Source: an uncultured Alphaproteobacteria bacterium
Lineage (GTDB): Bacteria; Pseudomonadota; Alphaproteobacteria; RF32; CAG-239
NCBI GenBank assembly: GCA_947630965.1
Contig: CANRJO010000007.1
Coordinates: 1 to 58,272 of the forward strand
DNA: 58,272 nucleotides
Direction of reading: 5' to 3'
Position numbers and translations under genes: made by a program. Shown piece by piece: positions 17,167-24,588 of the stretch (positions are counted from its first letter, which is position 1; every line of letters starts with the position of its first letter). A model generated the notes under the pieces. The model was not told where the DNA came from. It searched no databases and was given only the letters and a program-made list of their open reading frames with translations.

Positions 17167-17280
17167 TTACCGTTCGGTAATATTTTTGGCTATCTTCGTT
17201 TTATCTTATAAAAATGTTACCTATCGGTAAGATTTTTGTTGATTTTTTATAAAATAAGTGCTAATCTTACCAAGAGGTAA
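17167..17280. promoter_or_regulatory. Three evenly spaced HipB operators
   Basis: Three inverted repeats of the form TTACC-N4-GGTAA: TTACCGTTCGGTAA (17167-17180), TTACCTATCGGTAA (17217-17230) and TTACCAAGAGGTAA (17267-17280). The starts are exactly 50 bp apart. The third overlaps the GAGGT ribosome-binding site, five bases before the hipB ATG. HipB repressors bind such palindromes to autoregulate hipBA; that is the likely role here. Confidence 0.85.
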
Positions 17281-17285
17281 GAAAA

Positions 17286-17501
17286 ATGAAGATACAAGAT
17301 TCAAAAAGTTTTGGCAAAGCCATAAAAGAATATAGAAAAAAACAAGGATTAACACAAATTCAGTTATCTGCGGTAGCGAATGTCAGTCCGCGATTTATAG
17401 GTGAGCTGGAAAGAGGAAAGCCTACGATAGAATTGGAAAAAGCACTGTATGTGGCATGGATTTTAGGGCTAAATTTAAGCGTTGCAGATATTGAGGAGTA
17501 A
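17286..17501 (+). CDS. hipB: HipB-like antitoxin/repressor (XRE helix-turn-helix)
   Basis: A 71-residue XRE-type helix-turn-helix protein; the DNA-binding helices lie at about residues 22-45 (TQIQLSAVANVSPRFIGELE) followed by the typical RGKPTIELEKALYVAWILGL. It is the antitoxin and autorepressor of the kinase toxin encoded three bases downstream. HipB binds palindromic operators and HipA at once. Three matching operators are spaced through its promoter, the last over its own ribosome-binding site, so tight autoregulation is expected. Confidence 0.9.
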   Translation: MKIQDSKSFGKAIKEYRKKQGLTQIQLSAVANVSPRFIGELERGKPTIELEKALYVAWILGLNLSVADIEE

Positions 17502-17504
17502 TTC

Positions 17505-18743
17505 ATGGTAAGAAGATTAAATGTATATTTATATGGTCAAAAAGCAGGAATTTTATCTGAAGATTCATTAGGTCGTCTAGAATTTCAGTACGAAGATGAT
17601 GCTCCCCCTCTGTCTGTCAGAATGCCTGTGCGTAAAACGATATATGAACCGATTTATGCAGAACCATTTTTTGATAATTTGACTCCTGAGGGAGATGCTT
17701 TAAGCCTTATTTCTAAAAATTTTCACATCTCTGAAGAAAATACCTTTTCTATATTAAATCAAATAGGCGGTGATTGTGCGGGAGCTGTTTCTTTATATTC
17801 AGATGAGCCAAAAATTTATATAGATACTCCATTGAAAGAGATTGATCATGTACTGCTTTCAAAAATTATAGATAATTTACCGACAAATCCTTTATTAACA
17901 GGTATGGAAAATGCACCGCGTTTATCTCTGGCCGGAGCGCAATCGAAATTTGCTGTTTATAAAGCAGGTGATGGCAAATATTACCGTTCTGATGATGAAC
18001 ATCCAACAACACATATTATCAAAATTACCAATAAGCATTTTGATGGTCTTCTTGAAAATGAGTTGTTTTGTATGACATTGGCAAAAAAATTCTTTAATGA
18101 CGCAATAGATGTAGAACTGAAAGTTGTTGATGGAAGAAAATATCTGGAAATTGATCGTTATGATCGAAAATCATTGAACGGGAAGATTGAACGTATTCAT
18201 CAAGAAGATTTTTGCCAGGTGTTAGGATATTTGAGTCGTAAAAAATACCAATCTGACGGCGGGCCGAAATTGCCGCAAATATACAGTGCTATTACACAGT
18301 ACTCCAGTCAAAAAGCAACAGACGGATATAAATTTATAAAGCTTCTGATTTTTAATTATCTGGTTGGTAATACAGATGCTCATGCTAAGAATTTTTCTTT
18401 TATACATTTGGATAAAAATAATAAGGTCATTTTATCTCCGGCGTATGATTTGGTATCAGTTGATGTGTATCCCGGAAAACTTGTAAGTCATGATATTGCA
18501 ATGACTATAAATGGTAAAGGCACTTATGATTCTCTTCATAAAAAGGATTGGATAGCTCTTTTTACACAATTGAACCTGAATGCTACAAGCATGATGAAAG
18601 AGATGAAAAGAACTTTTTTAAATATTATAGAAGACAGTCATATTTTGGCCGATCAACTTAATAAAAACGAGCTTACTTCATCTGATATTTATGAAAAAAT
18701 ACTGAAAAATATTGAAAAAAGATATAATACACTATTTGAATGA
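17505..18743 (+). CDS. hipA: HipA serine/threonine kinase toxin
   Basis: A 412-residue full-length HipA, close to the family length of about 440. Residues 1-100 are the N-terminal subdomain with the motif FFDNLTPEGD; then LAGAQSKFAVYK (ATP-binding, K148), GNTDAHAKNF with the catalytic D291 and N296, and SPAYDLVS with the metal-binding D315. HipA kinases phosphorylate a tRNA synthetase (GltX in E. coli) and stop growth, producing persister-like cells. All catalytic residues are present, so the toxin should be active. It is translated with hipB, and such pairs often stabilise defence islands. Confidence 0.93.
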   Translation: MVRRLNVYLYGQKAGILSEDSLGRLEFQYEDDAPPLSVRMPVRKTIYEPIYAEPFFDNLTPEGDALSLISKNFHISEENTFSILNQIGGDCAGAVSLYSDEPKIYIDTPLKEIDHVLLSKIIDNLPTNPLLTGMENAPRLSLAGAQSKFAVYKAGDGKYYRSDDEHPTTHIIKITNKHFDGLLENELFCMTLAKKFFNDAIDVELKVVDGRKYLEIDRYDRKSLNGKIERIHQEDFCQVLGYLSRKKYQSDGGPKLPQIYSAITQYSSQKATDGYKFIKLLIFNYLVGNTDAHAKNFSFIHLDKNNKVILSPAYDLVSVDVYPGKLVSHDIAMTINGKGTYDSLHKKDWIALFTQLNLNATSMMKEMKRTFLNIIEDSHILADQLNKNELTSSDIYEKILKNIEKRYNTLFE

Positions 18744-18924
18744 TTTATTTAAATGCATAAGACGTAAAATCAGCTACAATGGTTGTAATATTGAGTTTCA
18801 ATTGATAAAAGTCTATATTTTATAAGGTTATTTCAATCTTCCGCGAAAAATGAGTGGGTGTTCACACTGGGTGGAAAATCAACCCTCTAGGTAAAAATAT
18901 GGTTTGTAAAAACTGAGAAACGCC

Positions 18925-18953
18925 TTGTGTTATCAGGGTTATATCGCTATAAT
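18925..18953 (+). promoter_or_regulatory. Promoter of a candidate small RNA
   Basis: TTGTGT (18925-18930) and a perfect TATAAT (18948-18953) with a 17-bp spacer. No protein-coding frame follows, but a perfect hairpin terminator ends about 105 bases downstream. Confidence 0.6.
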
Positions 18954-18959
18954 ATGTCT

Positions 18960-19066
18960 AAATGAAAGTGAGGCGGTATCAAAGTAGGGATTTTCCCTAG
19001 ATGTCGCCGACCATTAAGCGCTTGCTTTGGGTTAAAATCTAAAAAAGCTTCCAGTGGAAGCTTTTG
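18960..19066 (+). ncRNA. Candidate small RNA of about 105 nt
   Basis: Expected transcription start is near 18960. The 5' part folds into a two-layer hairpin: GGCGGTAT (18972-18979) can pair with ATGTCGCC (19001-19008, two G-U pairs), enclosing TAGGGA-TTT-TCCCTA (18985-18999). It ends at the perfect stem AAAAGCTTCC/GGAAGCTTTT. I checked for 4.5S RNA, 6S RNA, RNase P RNA and tmRNA signatures by eye and found none. It could be a regulatory RNA; no target is suggested. Confidence 0.4.
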
Positions 19067-19068
19067 TG
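19043..19068 (+). terminator. Terminator of the candidate small RNA
   Basis: AAAAGCTTCC (19043-19052), loop AGT, GGAAGCTTTT (19056-19065): a perfect 10-bp stem with A before and T after, so it could work in both directions. Confidence 0.7.
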
Positions 19069-19187
19069 ATTTTAAATAGAAGCTGTTCGCGAAGAAACAA
19101 GTGAGAGCGAAGTTTATGAGCGTTACAGATTCTTTGACCGAAGCGTCGTTAGCTTTGCGATGAACGCAAAGCTTACAGAGCAAGAAA

Positions 19188-19221
19188 GATGTCGTAGGTT
19201 CGAATCCTATAGTCCCGACCA
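19188..19221 (+). other. tRNA 3'-end fragment
   Basis: The sequence holds a complete T-arm, GTAGG-TTCGAAT-CCTAT, then AGTCCCG, A and CCA: the last 30 or so bases of a tRNA. No matching 5' acceptor strand (CGGGACT) exists upstream, so it is not a working tRNA. The layout matches the 3' end of the tRNA-Pro at 38601 in spacing and in the ending CCGACCA. Such fragments are commonly left as attachment-site copies when an element integrates into a tRNA gene; here it could mark the right edge of the BREX-hipBA island. Confidence 0.55.
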
Positions 19222-19455
19222 TTAATGGGAACGCGTCTAATGGGCGCCTAATCGCAAAAAGTCGAAGGTTTGAAATTCACGTACGCTTAGGTCTTACTCA
19301 TAAGGGTTGCCAGAAATGGCAACCCTAACTCGTTTCGGTCTTGCTCCTAAGCTCTGCTCTTCGAGCAATCGCTAACTCGCTTCGGTCACCGCTCTGTAAC
19401 GCTTGCTTTGGCACCTGTCGGTACCTCGCAAGCGAATATGCGCGTGATGTCGCCC

Positions 19456-19485
19456 AAAAAACAACAATTACTTTTGTTGTTTTTA
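19456..19485. terminator. Terminator-like hairpin
   Basis: AAAAACAACAA (19457-19467) pairs with TTGTTGTTTTT (19474-19484), an 11-bp perfect stem. It has A and T runs on both sides and lies inside the nested repeat. Confidence 0.6.
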
Positions 19486-19565
19486 TAGGCTCCACTTGCT
19501 TTGTAAAACCTGCCACGGTCGCTACCGCTCCCTAGCAATTTTAACAAAGCTACGCCGCTTGTGGT

Positions 19566-19591
19566 AAAAACAACCCGTTGGGGTTGTTTTT
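19566..19591. terminator. Terminator-like hairpin
   Basis: AAAAACAACCC (19566-19576), loop GTTG, GGGTTGTTTTT (19581-19591), an 11-bp perfect stem. Confidence 0.65.
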
Positions 19592-19675
19592 ATCCTCGCG
19601 CACTGGAATTCCAAACCTTCTTTTTTTGCTTCTATTCGCCTCATTATCCGCATTCCTTCTGCATGGGAGAAAATT

Positions 19676-19708
19676 AAAAAAACGTCCGATTTTTTCGGAC
19701 GTTTTTTT
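19676..19708. terminator. Strong bidirectional terminator
   Basis: A perfect 14-bp stem, AAAAAAACGTCCGA (19676-19689) with TCGGACGTTTTTTT (19695-19708). It stands just before the 112-bp element, as terminators do at the other two copies. Confidence 0.85.
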
Positions 19709-19717
19709 CTCCATTAG

Positions 19718-19829
19718 AGCAATTTAAAGGTACCTTAAAAAAGTGCCTTTGTCAATAATAAAAAATCAAGCAGAATCAAGGTTCTAAAATTTTAAAAAGT
19801 GTTGCGTTTAAAGGTACCTTTAAATTGAT
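19718..19829. repeat. 112-bp terminal-inverted-repeat element, copy A
   Basis: The element begins AGCAATTTAAAGGTACCTT and ends with the inverted form of the same 19 bp, apart from its last two bases (AT for CT). The interior is very AT-rich with the shared blocks AAAAAAGTGCC, TTGTCAATAA, ATCAAGCAGAATCAAG and TTTTAAAAAGTGTTGC. Copies of exactly 112 bp lie at 55160-55271 and 56520-56631. Copy A is the most diverged. It has no coding frame and looks like a miniature inverted-repeat element; it precedes a Cys-rich secreted protein gene. Confidence 0.85.
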
Positions 19830-19879
19830 GTGATTCGACAGCCATTGAACGTCAGGAAAGGAGTGGAACACACTCCAAA

Positions 19880-20042
19880 CCGTCATGCTGAACGAAGTGA
19901 AGCATCCAGGATAACAAATTAGCTACTTTTTTCCTGGATCCTTCGCGAATGACGCTGTCGCGTCAAAGCTCAGGATGACGGACGGGGAGGACTGGATCCT
20001 TCGCGAATGACGCTGTCGCGTCAAAGCTCAGAGTGACGGACG
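19880..20042. repeat. REP-like palindromic element plus a partial direct copy
   Basis: CCGTCATGCTGA (19880-19891) faces TCAGGATGACGG (19970-19981), and inside, ATCCAGGA (19904-19911) faces TCCTGGAT (19932-19939). The right half, including a GACGC-TGTC-GCGTC hairpin, is repeated directly 58 bp later (19934-19973 and 19992-20031). Related elements lie at 21335-21377 and 56660-56735, the latter with its central 17 bp inverted relative to this copy. Confidence 0.75.
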
Positions 20043-20070
20043 GAGTTGGTTGCAAGTTAAGGAGAAGAAA

Positions 20071-21285
20071 ATGCGATATTTGATGTTTTTGTTGGCTTTA
20101 TTATTTACAAACGTTGCGAATGCGATGGAGTGTGAGAAAGTGCCGGATTGCGCGAGTTTAGGTTATTCCACTGAACCAGATCAGAATTGTGCGGATAATG
20201 GTTATATGTACTGCCCGTTTGATCAGAATTATAAGGTTTGTGTGCAGTACGATTGCGCCAAAATGGGTTTTACAGAATCGGACAAAAGCACGTTGTGCGC
20301 TGACCTCATCGAATGTAAAGGCAACTCCAAAATGACGCTTTGTCAAAAAGCGTGCATTGCCACAAACTATGACGAGCTGAAAGACCTCGCTGAATCCGGT
20401 AAATGCAAGCTCATTACCATGAAAAACGACATCACAATTCCGCTCAATCAAGGCATAACCCTTGCCCAAAACACCATTATTGACGGCGGCGGGCATACGC
20501 TTCAATCATCAGGTAATAAAGGTTTTAATGTTTATACCTTAAATAATAACACAGGCTTTAAAAACATTTTTATCAAGCATAATCAGACCGAAACGCAGTA
20601 TGCTTTACAAGTTTTTTTACAGACAACAGCTTCTAAATCAACGCTTCAAAATGTCCAAGTTGAAGTAAAATCTGACGATACTAAAGCAAGTGTAGGTACG
20701 TTTCTTTTGAGTGGCAGAAACTACGAAATTAGCGGTAAATTTACGGCAAATTTTGAGACACAAAGGTTTTATACTTTGAATCGCGCATCTTCTTTAACAT
20801 TTAAAAATGCAGACATCAGTATCACAACAAGAGGGTCTTCAAGTGATGGTTTTTACAACAATGCCGATTTTATTAATTCTCATGGTACAGTTACAACCCG
20901 CGGGGTTAGTGCGGGAAATAGCAATACATTAACTTTTGAAAATTCAAATATTCACTTGAATGCAACAAATTATGCTTTTTGGGCTAATTCAGGGGTAGCA
21001 TATCCCACAATTCGTTTAAAGGATAACGCAGAGCTTAGATTAACATTCAAAGGCTTATTATTTGGACCTGGCTCGGGTATTGCACATATCAAGTTTGAAA
21101 GTTCGGAAAATGCTCCTGCCAAATTAATTGTAGAAGGGAACCAAAAGCTAGATTCAGCTGATGTTACGGCGAACAACACGGCTAATACGCTTGTGCTAAA
21201 CGGTGTTACATATCATCCAAAAAAAGCCACCACCACACTTTTATCAGAGATTCCAAATTCGGGTAATTGGGAAGTGGTACAATAA
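20071..21285 (+). CDS. Secreted Cys-rich protein with parallel beta-helix-like C-terminal region
   Basis: A 404-residue protein. The ATG at 20071 has AAGGAG upstream and opens a clean signal peptide (MRYLMFLLALLFTNVANA); an upstream in-frame TTG is not needed. Residues 19-97 form a Cys-rich module (about 11 Cys, with CEKVPDCASLGYS and NGYMYCPF) that is roughly 75 percent identical to residues 19-97 of the protein at 55399. The rest is different: Asn/Thr-rich repeats with IIDGGGHTL and many short strands, as in pectate-lyase-like right-handed beta helices. It is probably periplasmic or surface exposed. A 112-bp element lies upstream. The binding target and any enzyme activity are unknown. Confidence 0.8.
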   Translation: MRYLMFLLALLFTNVANAMECEKVPDCASLGYSTEPDQNCADNGYMYCPFDQNYKVCVQYDCAKMGFTESDKSTLCADLIECKGNSKMTLCQKACIATNYDELKDLAESGKCKLITMKNDITIPLNQGITLAQNTIIDGGGHTLQSSGNKGFNVYTLNNNTGFKNIFIKHNQTETQYALQVFLQTTASKSTLQNVQVEVKSDDTKASVGTFLLSGRNYEISGKFTANFETQRFYTLNRASSLTFKNADISITTRGSSSDGFYNNADFINSHGTVTTRGVSAGNSNTLTFENSNIHLNATNYAFWANSGVAYPTIRLKDNAELRLTFKGLLFGPGSGIAHIKFESSENAPAKLIVEGNQKLDSADVTANNTANTLVLNGVTYHPKKATTTLLSEIPNSGNWEVVQ

Positions 21286-21334
21286 TTAAAAGCCTTTCTC
21301 TTTCGGCACTTTTTGTGATGATAATAAGGATGAG

Positions 21335-21377
21335 TTTGTTGTCCTGGATTCTTCGGCTGCGCCTCAGAATGACTGAT
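21335..21377. repeat. Half of a REP-like palindromic element
   Basis: The block TTTGTTGTCCTGGATTCTTC followed by CTCAGAATGAC matches one half of the elements at 19880 and 56660. The other half is missing. Confidence 0.6.
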
Positions 21378-21399
21378 GGCGGCGGACGCGTTCCCTCCA

Positions 21400-21441
21400 C
21401 CAAAACGAAAATCCCTCCGTTAGGAGGGATTTTCGTTTTGG
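21400..21441. terminator. Long perfect hairpin between the Cys-rich gene and tRNA-Leu
   Basis: A perfect 19-bp stem, CCAAAACGAAAATCCCTCC (21400-21418), with loop GTTA and right arm 21423-21441. It abuts the 3' end of tRNA-Leu and can end transcription from both sides. Confidence 0.85.
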
Positions 21442-21525
21442 TGCTCTGAAGAGGACTTGAACCTCCACGGGAAACCTCCCATAAGTACCTGAAACTTACG
21501 CGTCTACCAATTCCGCCATCAGAGC
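21442..21525 (-). tRNA. tRNA-Leu (anticodon CAG)
   Basis: An 84-nt tRNA on the minus strand. The acceptor strands GCTCTGA and TCAGAGC pair, followed by discriminator A. The anticodon stem TAAGT/ACTTA encloses the loop TTCAGGT, giving CAG. A long variable arm (TGGGAGGTTTCCCGT) and the T-loop GGTTCAAGTCC are present. The CCA end is not encoded, so it depends on the CCA-adding enzyme encoded at 28274-29347. Confidence 0.96.
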
Positions 21526-21572
21526 ATTGCTCTTTTCTTAAAAAAAAATTGCGTTCTTGTCAAGCCTTTCTT

Positions 21573-22382
21573 TTAAAAAATTCCGTAAGCATACATCAGC
21601 AAAGCCATGCCCAAAATCACGCGGTACACTACAAAAGGCAAATAACTCCACCGTTGCAACCATTTTAACATCAAAAAGATAACCGCAAACGAAAAAATAA
21701 ACGAATAAAATGCCGCGTCCGCCGCTAACAAAATTTGCGCCGTATCGCCGCGGCAAAATAAGCGCCACCCCTCTAAAACACCGGCGGCAAAAATGGTGGG
21801 CACGGAAAGCAACATTGAAAATTTGGCGGCTTCCGCTCTGCTCACACCCAAAAAGCGCGCCATGGTTATGGTAATGCCCGAGCGACTTGTGCCAGGAATG
21901 AGCGCCAAACATTGCGCGCACCCAATGAAAAACGCGTCTAAAACGTTGAGCTGTTTCATATTTCTTTTATTTTGCCCATATTTATCCGCTACCCATAACA
22001 ATAAGCCGTAAAGCAAAATCGTCCAACCAATTAATTTTGGGTTTCTGAAACTTTCCATACCATAATTGCGCAGGAAAAAACCAACGAAAAGTGCCGGCAA
22101 AGACGCCACCAACAATAAATATGCCAAGCGATTGCCGGCATTTTTGAAATTCGGTAAAAAGTATTTTTGCCAAAGCCCTTTGAACATTTCGGCAATTATT
22201 TTATGAAAATAAATCAGCACCGCCACAAGCGAGCCGATATGTAAGGCAATGTCCACCCCAATCCCTTGGTCGGCAAATGCGCCGAATTTGCCAAACAAAA
22301 TGAGATGCCCCGACGAACTAACCGGCAAAAATTCCGTTAAACCTTGAACCAGACCTAAACTGATAAGTTGTGTGGTTGTCAT
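21573..22382 (-). CDS. uppP: Undecaprenyl-diphosphatase (BacA/UppP)
   Basis: A 269-residue multi-pass membrane protein that removes a phosphate from undecaprenyl diphosphate so the lipid carrier can be reused for peptidoglycan and surface polysaccharide synthesis. The family signatures are QGLTEFLPVSSSGHLIL at residues 14-30 and PGTSRSGITITMARFLG at about residues 165-180, which hold the catalytic Glu, Ser and Arg. The length is the family norm. Its start overlaps the stop of the M23 peptidase gene by one base (TAATG), so the two envelope genes are coupled. Confidence 0.96.
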   Translation of the reverse strand: MTTTQLISLGLVQGLTEFLPVSSSGHLILFGKFGAFADQGIGVDIALHIGSLVAVLIYFHKIIAEMFKGLWQKYFLPNFKNAGNRLAYLLLVASLPALFVGFFLRNYGMESFRNPKLIGWTILLYGLLLWVADKYGQNKRNMKQLNVLDAFFIGCAQCLALIPGTSRSGITITMARFLGVSRAEAAKFSMLLSVPTIFAAGVLEGWRLFCRGDTAQILLAADAAFYSFIFSFAVIFLMLKWLQRWSYLPFVVYRVILGMALLMYAYGIF

Positions 22383-23227
22383 TATTCTTTTTCCTCATCT
22401 TGATAAATTTTGCAATTTTGTGCATTTACTTCCAACAAAGCATGTGGGCGGAAGCGGACGTTGTTATCCGAGGCACCCCAATGCAAATGCGGCCCCGTGA
22501 CACGCCCCGTTTTACCAACAAGCCCAATCACTTGCCCTTTTTTGACCGCATCGCCTTTTTGCACTTTTGTTTCTTTCAAATGCGCGTAAATGGTTTGCAA
22601 ACCGCCACCGTGGTCTACGATGATGATATTGCCCGAGTAAAAATAATCGCCACCGCTTAAAAGCACCTTACCGTCGCCGGCGGCTTTAACAGGTGTTCCT
22701 TCGGGCGCAGCAATATCTGTTCCGCTGTGCGGGCTTTTGGGTGTGCCGTTAAAAATGCGCTGATTCCCAAAATGTCCGCTAATCACGCCGTCCACAGGCA
22801 AAATAAATCCGTTTTGCCAGCCTTTGGCATAAACATCAAAACTTTTCAAAGCTGTGCCGACATCTTTTTGCTCGCGCTTAATTTCCGCTTCATCGGCGGC
22901 AAGTGGCGTGACTTTGCGTTGCGGAACGCCTTTAATGCTTTGAATATCCCATTTTGTGGGTGCAACATCTAAATGAAAAGTCTTTTCTTCAGCATTATTA
23001 AAAACCACCTTTAAATCAATCGCTTTTGCATCGCGCGGAAACGTCAACCATGCGCCGCCGTCAATGAAGGTATATTCTCTGCCTTCTGCAAACGCCTTTG
23101 TGGCGGTGGCGGATTTAAGGTGCACAAGCTCGCCCTCTGCCAGTTTGCCACAAATTTCAATTTCAGCGGCTTGAGCCGTGCTGAAAGCTAAAAAACTAAT
23201 TATCAAACAAATCAAACTGTTGCGCAT
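22382..23227 (-). CDS. M23 (LytM-type) zinc endopeptidase, secreted
   Basis: A 281-residue protein. I chose the ATG at 23227, which gives the signal peptide MRNSLICLIISFLAFSTAQA; a longer frame upstream runs inside xseA. The C-terminal half is a LytM domain with the zinc ligands in HSGTD, HLHWG and the conserved GNIIIVDHGGGLQTIYAHL. All active-site residues are present, so it can cut peptidoglycan cross-bridges in the periplasm. The N-terminal half (about residues 25-110) is a small beta-rich region without a known signature. It overlaps xseA by 32 bases and couples to uppP. Confidence 0.92.
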   Translation of the reverse strand: MRNSLICLIISFLAFSTAQAAEIEICGKLAEGELVHLKSATATKAFAEGREYTFIDGGAWLTFPRDAKAIDLKVVFNNAEEKTFHLDVAPTKWDIQSIKGVPQRKVTPLAADEAEIKREQKDVGTALKSFDVYAKGWQNGFILPVDGVISGHFGNQRIFNGTPKSPHSGTDIAAPEGTPVKAAGDGKVLLSGGDYFYSGNIIIVDHGGGLQTIYAHLKETKVQKGDAVKKGQVIGLVGKTGRVTGPHLHWGASDNNVRFRPHALLEVNAQNCKIYQDEEKE

Positions 23228-24494
23228 CTCGCGTCTCCACCACTTTTGTTTTGACAATGCCATCGGCAAAGCGCACGTTCAGCTCGCCACTACGGGCGGC
23301 TTGGCTTGATGTATAAAGCGTTTTGAAGTGCTTATCTGTCACCCATGCAAAACCACGCTTTAAAACCGCTTCTACCGATACCGACTCAAGACGCTTGACC
23401 ATATTTTCCAAACGTTCTTGGGCTGTTTTTAAAATATTTTCTATGTAATAAGGTTTTAAGCCCACAAGCGCCAACTGTTGTTTTTTATTTTGCCAATAGT
23501 TGTTTTGCGCATTTTTCAGGCGTCCAAGTTTTTCATCAAGTTTTTGACGGCTTTCTTCCATAATTTGCCGCAAATTCGGAATGCCCCGCGCCAAACCGTC
23601 CACACGTTCTCTGTATTCGCTTAGCATTCGGAGTATGGCATTTTTGAGCCGTGTGTCCAACGTGTTCAGCCGCATTTGAAGATCTGCTTTTACAGGTACG
23701 GCAAATTCCGCCGCGCCCGTTGGTGTTGGGGCTCGTTTGTCGGAGACATAATCAATCAGCATGGTGTCGGTTTCATGCCCGACAGCGGAAATGAGCGGAA
23801 TCTTAGAGTCATAAACCGCGCGAATCACTACTTCTTCATTAAAAGCCCATAAATCTTCCAAACTGCCGCCACCACGCGCCACAATCAAAACATCTGGGCG
23901 GGGAAGGGCGCTTCCTTCAGGCAAGGCGTTAAACCCGCGAATCGCTGCCGCAATTTTTTCTGCAGCGCCTTCGCCCTGAACGGGTACCGGCCAAACAACA
24001 ATGCGCGTGGGAAAACGGTCCGTCACGCGATGAATGATATCGCGAATCACGGCGCCTGAGGCGCTTGTCACAACGCCGATGGTTTGCGGTAAAAAAGGAA
24101 TCGGTTTTTTGTGCGCCTCATCAAAGAGGCCTTCTTTTAAAAACTGTTGCTTTCTTTCTTCCAAAAGCTTTAAAAGCGCGCCGGTGCCTGCCACTTCAAG
24201 GCGATCTATCACCAGTTGATAAGAAGACTTGCCGGCAAAAGTCGTGATACGGCCTTGCGCCACAACTTCCAAGCCGTCTTCTATCTTCACGCTCAAACTT
24301 TGCGCCACGCCTTTCCAGCAAACCGTCGCCAAAACTGCGTTTTCATCTTTAAGCGAAAGATACCAATGCCCCGAATCGGCGCGTTTGGCACCAAAAATTT
24401 CGCCTTTAACGCGCACAAAACCAAAGGTTTGCTCTACGCATTGCTTGATGGCAAACGAAATTTGACTGACTGTAAATTCGGGATATTGTTCCAT
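23196..24494 (-). CDS. xseA: Exodeoxyribonuclease VII large subunit
   Basis: A 432-residue XseA. The OB-fold N-terminal domain covers residues 1-100 (FTVSQISFAIKQCVE, then VRVKGEI), followed by the catalytic region with PQTIGVVTSASGAVIRD, PDVLIVARGGGSLEDLWAFNEE and SAVGHETD, and a coiled coil in the C-terminal third that binds the small subunit. The enzyme degrades single-stranded DNA from both ends. No small subunit gene (xseB) is seen next to it. It leads the minus-strand group xseA, M23 peptidase, uppP. Confidence 0.96.
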   Translation of the reverse strand: MEQYPEFTVSQISFAIKQCVEQTFGFVRVKGEIFGAKRADSGHWYLSLKDENAVLATVCWKGVAQSLSVKIEDGLEVVAQGRITTFAGKSSYQLVIDRLEVAGTGALLKLLEERKQQFLKEGLFDEAHKKPIPFLPQTIGVVTSASGAVIRDIIHRVTDRFPTRIVVWPVPVQGEGAAEKIAAAIRGFNALPEGSALPRPDVLIVARGGGSLEDLWAFNEEVVIRAVYDSKIPLISAVGHETDTMLIDYVSDKRAPTPTGAAEFAVPVKADLQMRLNTLDTRLKNAILRMLSEYRERVDGLARGIPNLRQIMEESRQKLDEKLGRLKNAQNNYWQNKKQQLALVGLKPYYIENILKTAQERLENMVKRLESVSVEAVLKRGFAWVTDKHFKTLYTSSQAARSGELNVRFADGIVKTKVVETRDAQQFDLFDN

Positions 24495-24588
24495 AAATTT
24501 TTTCCTTTGTTTGCGCTATTTTAACTTTTTGGGTTTAAAGTGCAAGCATAATTATGCGAATATGGGCTTTAATTTTGAAAGAGTTGTT

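Larger units (their letters stand above)
19228..19656. repeat. Large nested inverted repeat with internal hairpins
   Basis: The left arm (19228-19285) and right arm (19600-19656) are imperfect inverted copies; both hold GCAAAAA, then GAAGGTTTG, then AATTC on their respective strands. Inside are a perfect 10-bp hairpin with a GAAA loop (AGGGTTGCCA, 19303-19312, with 19317-19326) and two terminator-like hairpins. No protein gene is convincing in it. A segment at 19330-19400 read on the minus strand resembles 19117-19185 on the plus strand, so pieces of one repeat family occur in both orientations. Confidence 0.6.

Noticed and set aside
18840-19221. tmRNA, 4.5S RNA or RNase P RNA upstream of the T-arm fragment
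   Set aside because: No tag-peptide frame, no matching 5' acceptor strand and no conserved core motifs of these RNAs could be found on either strand.
18947-19222. Minus-strand protein frame beginning MVGTIGFEPTTS
   Set aside because: That start is the translation of a tRNA T-arm read backwards, and the frame runs through the candidate small RNA and hairpins.
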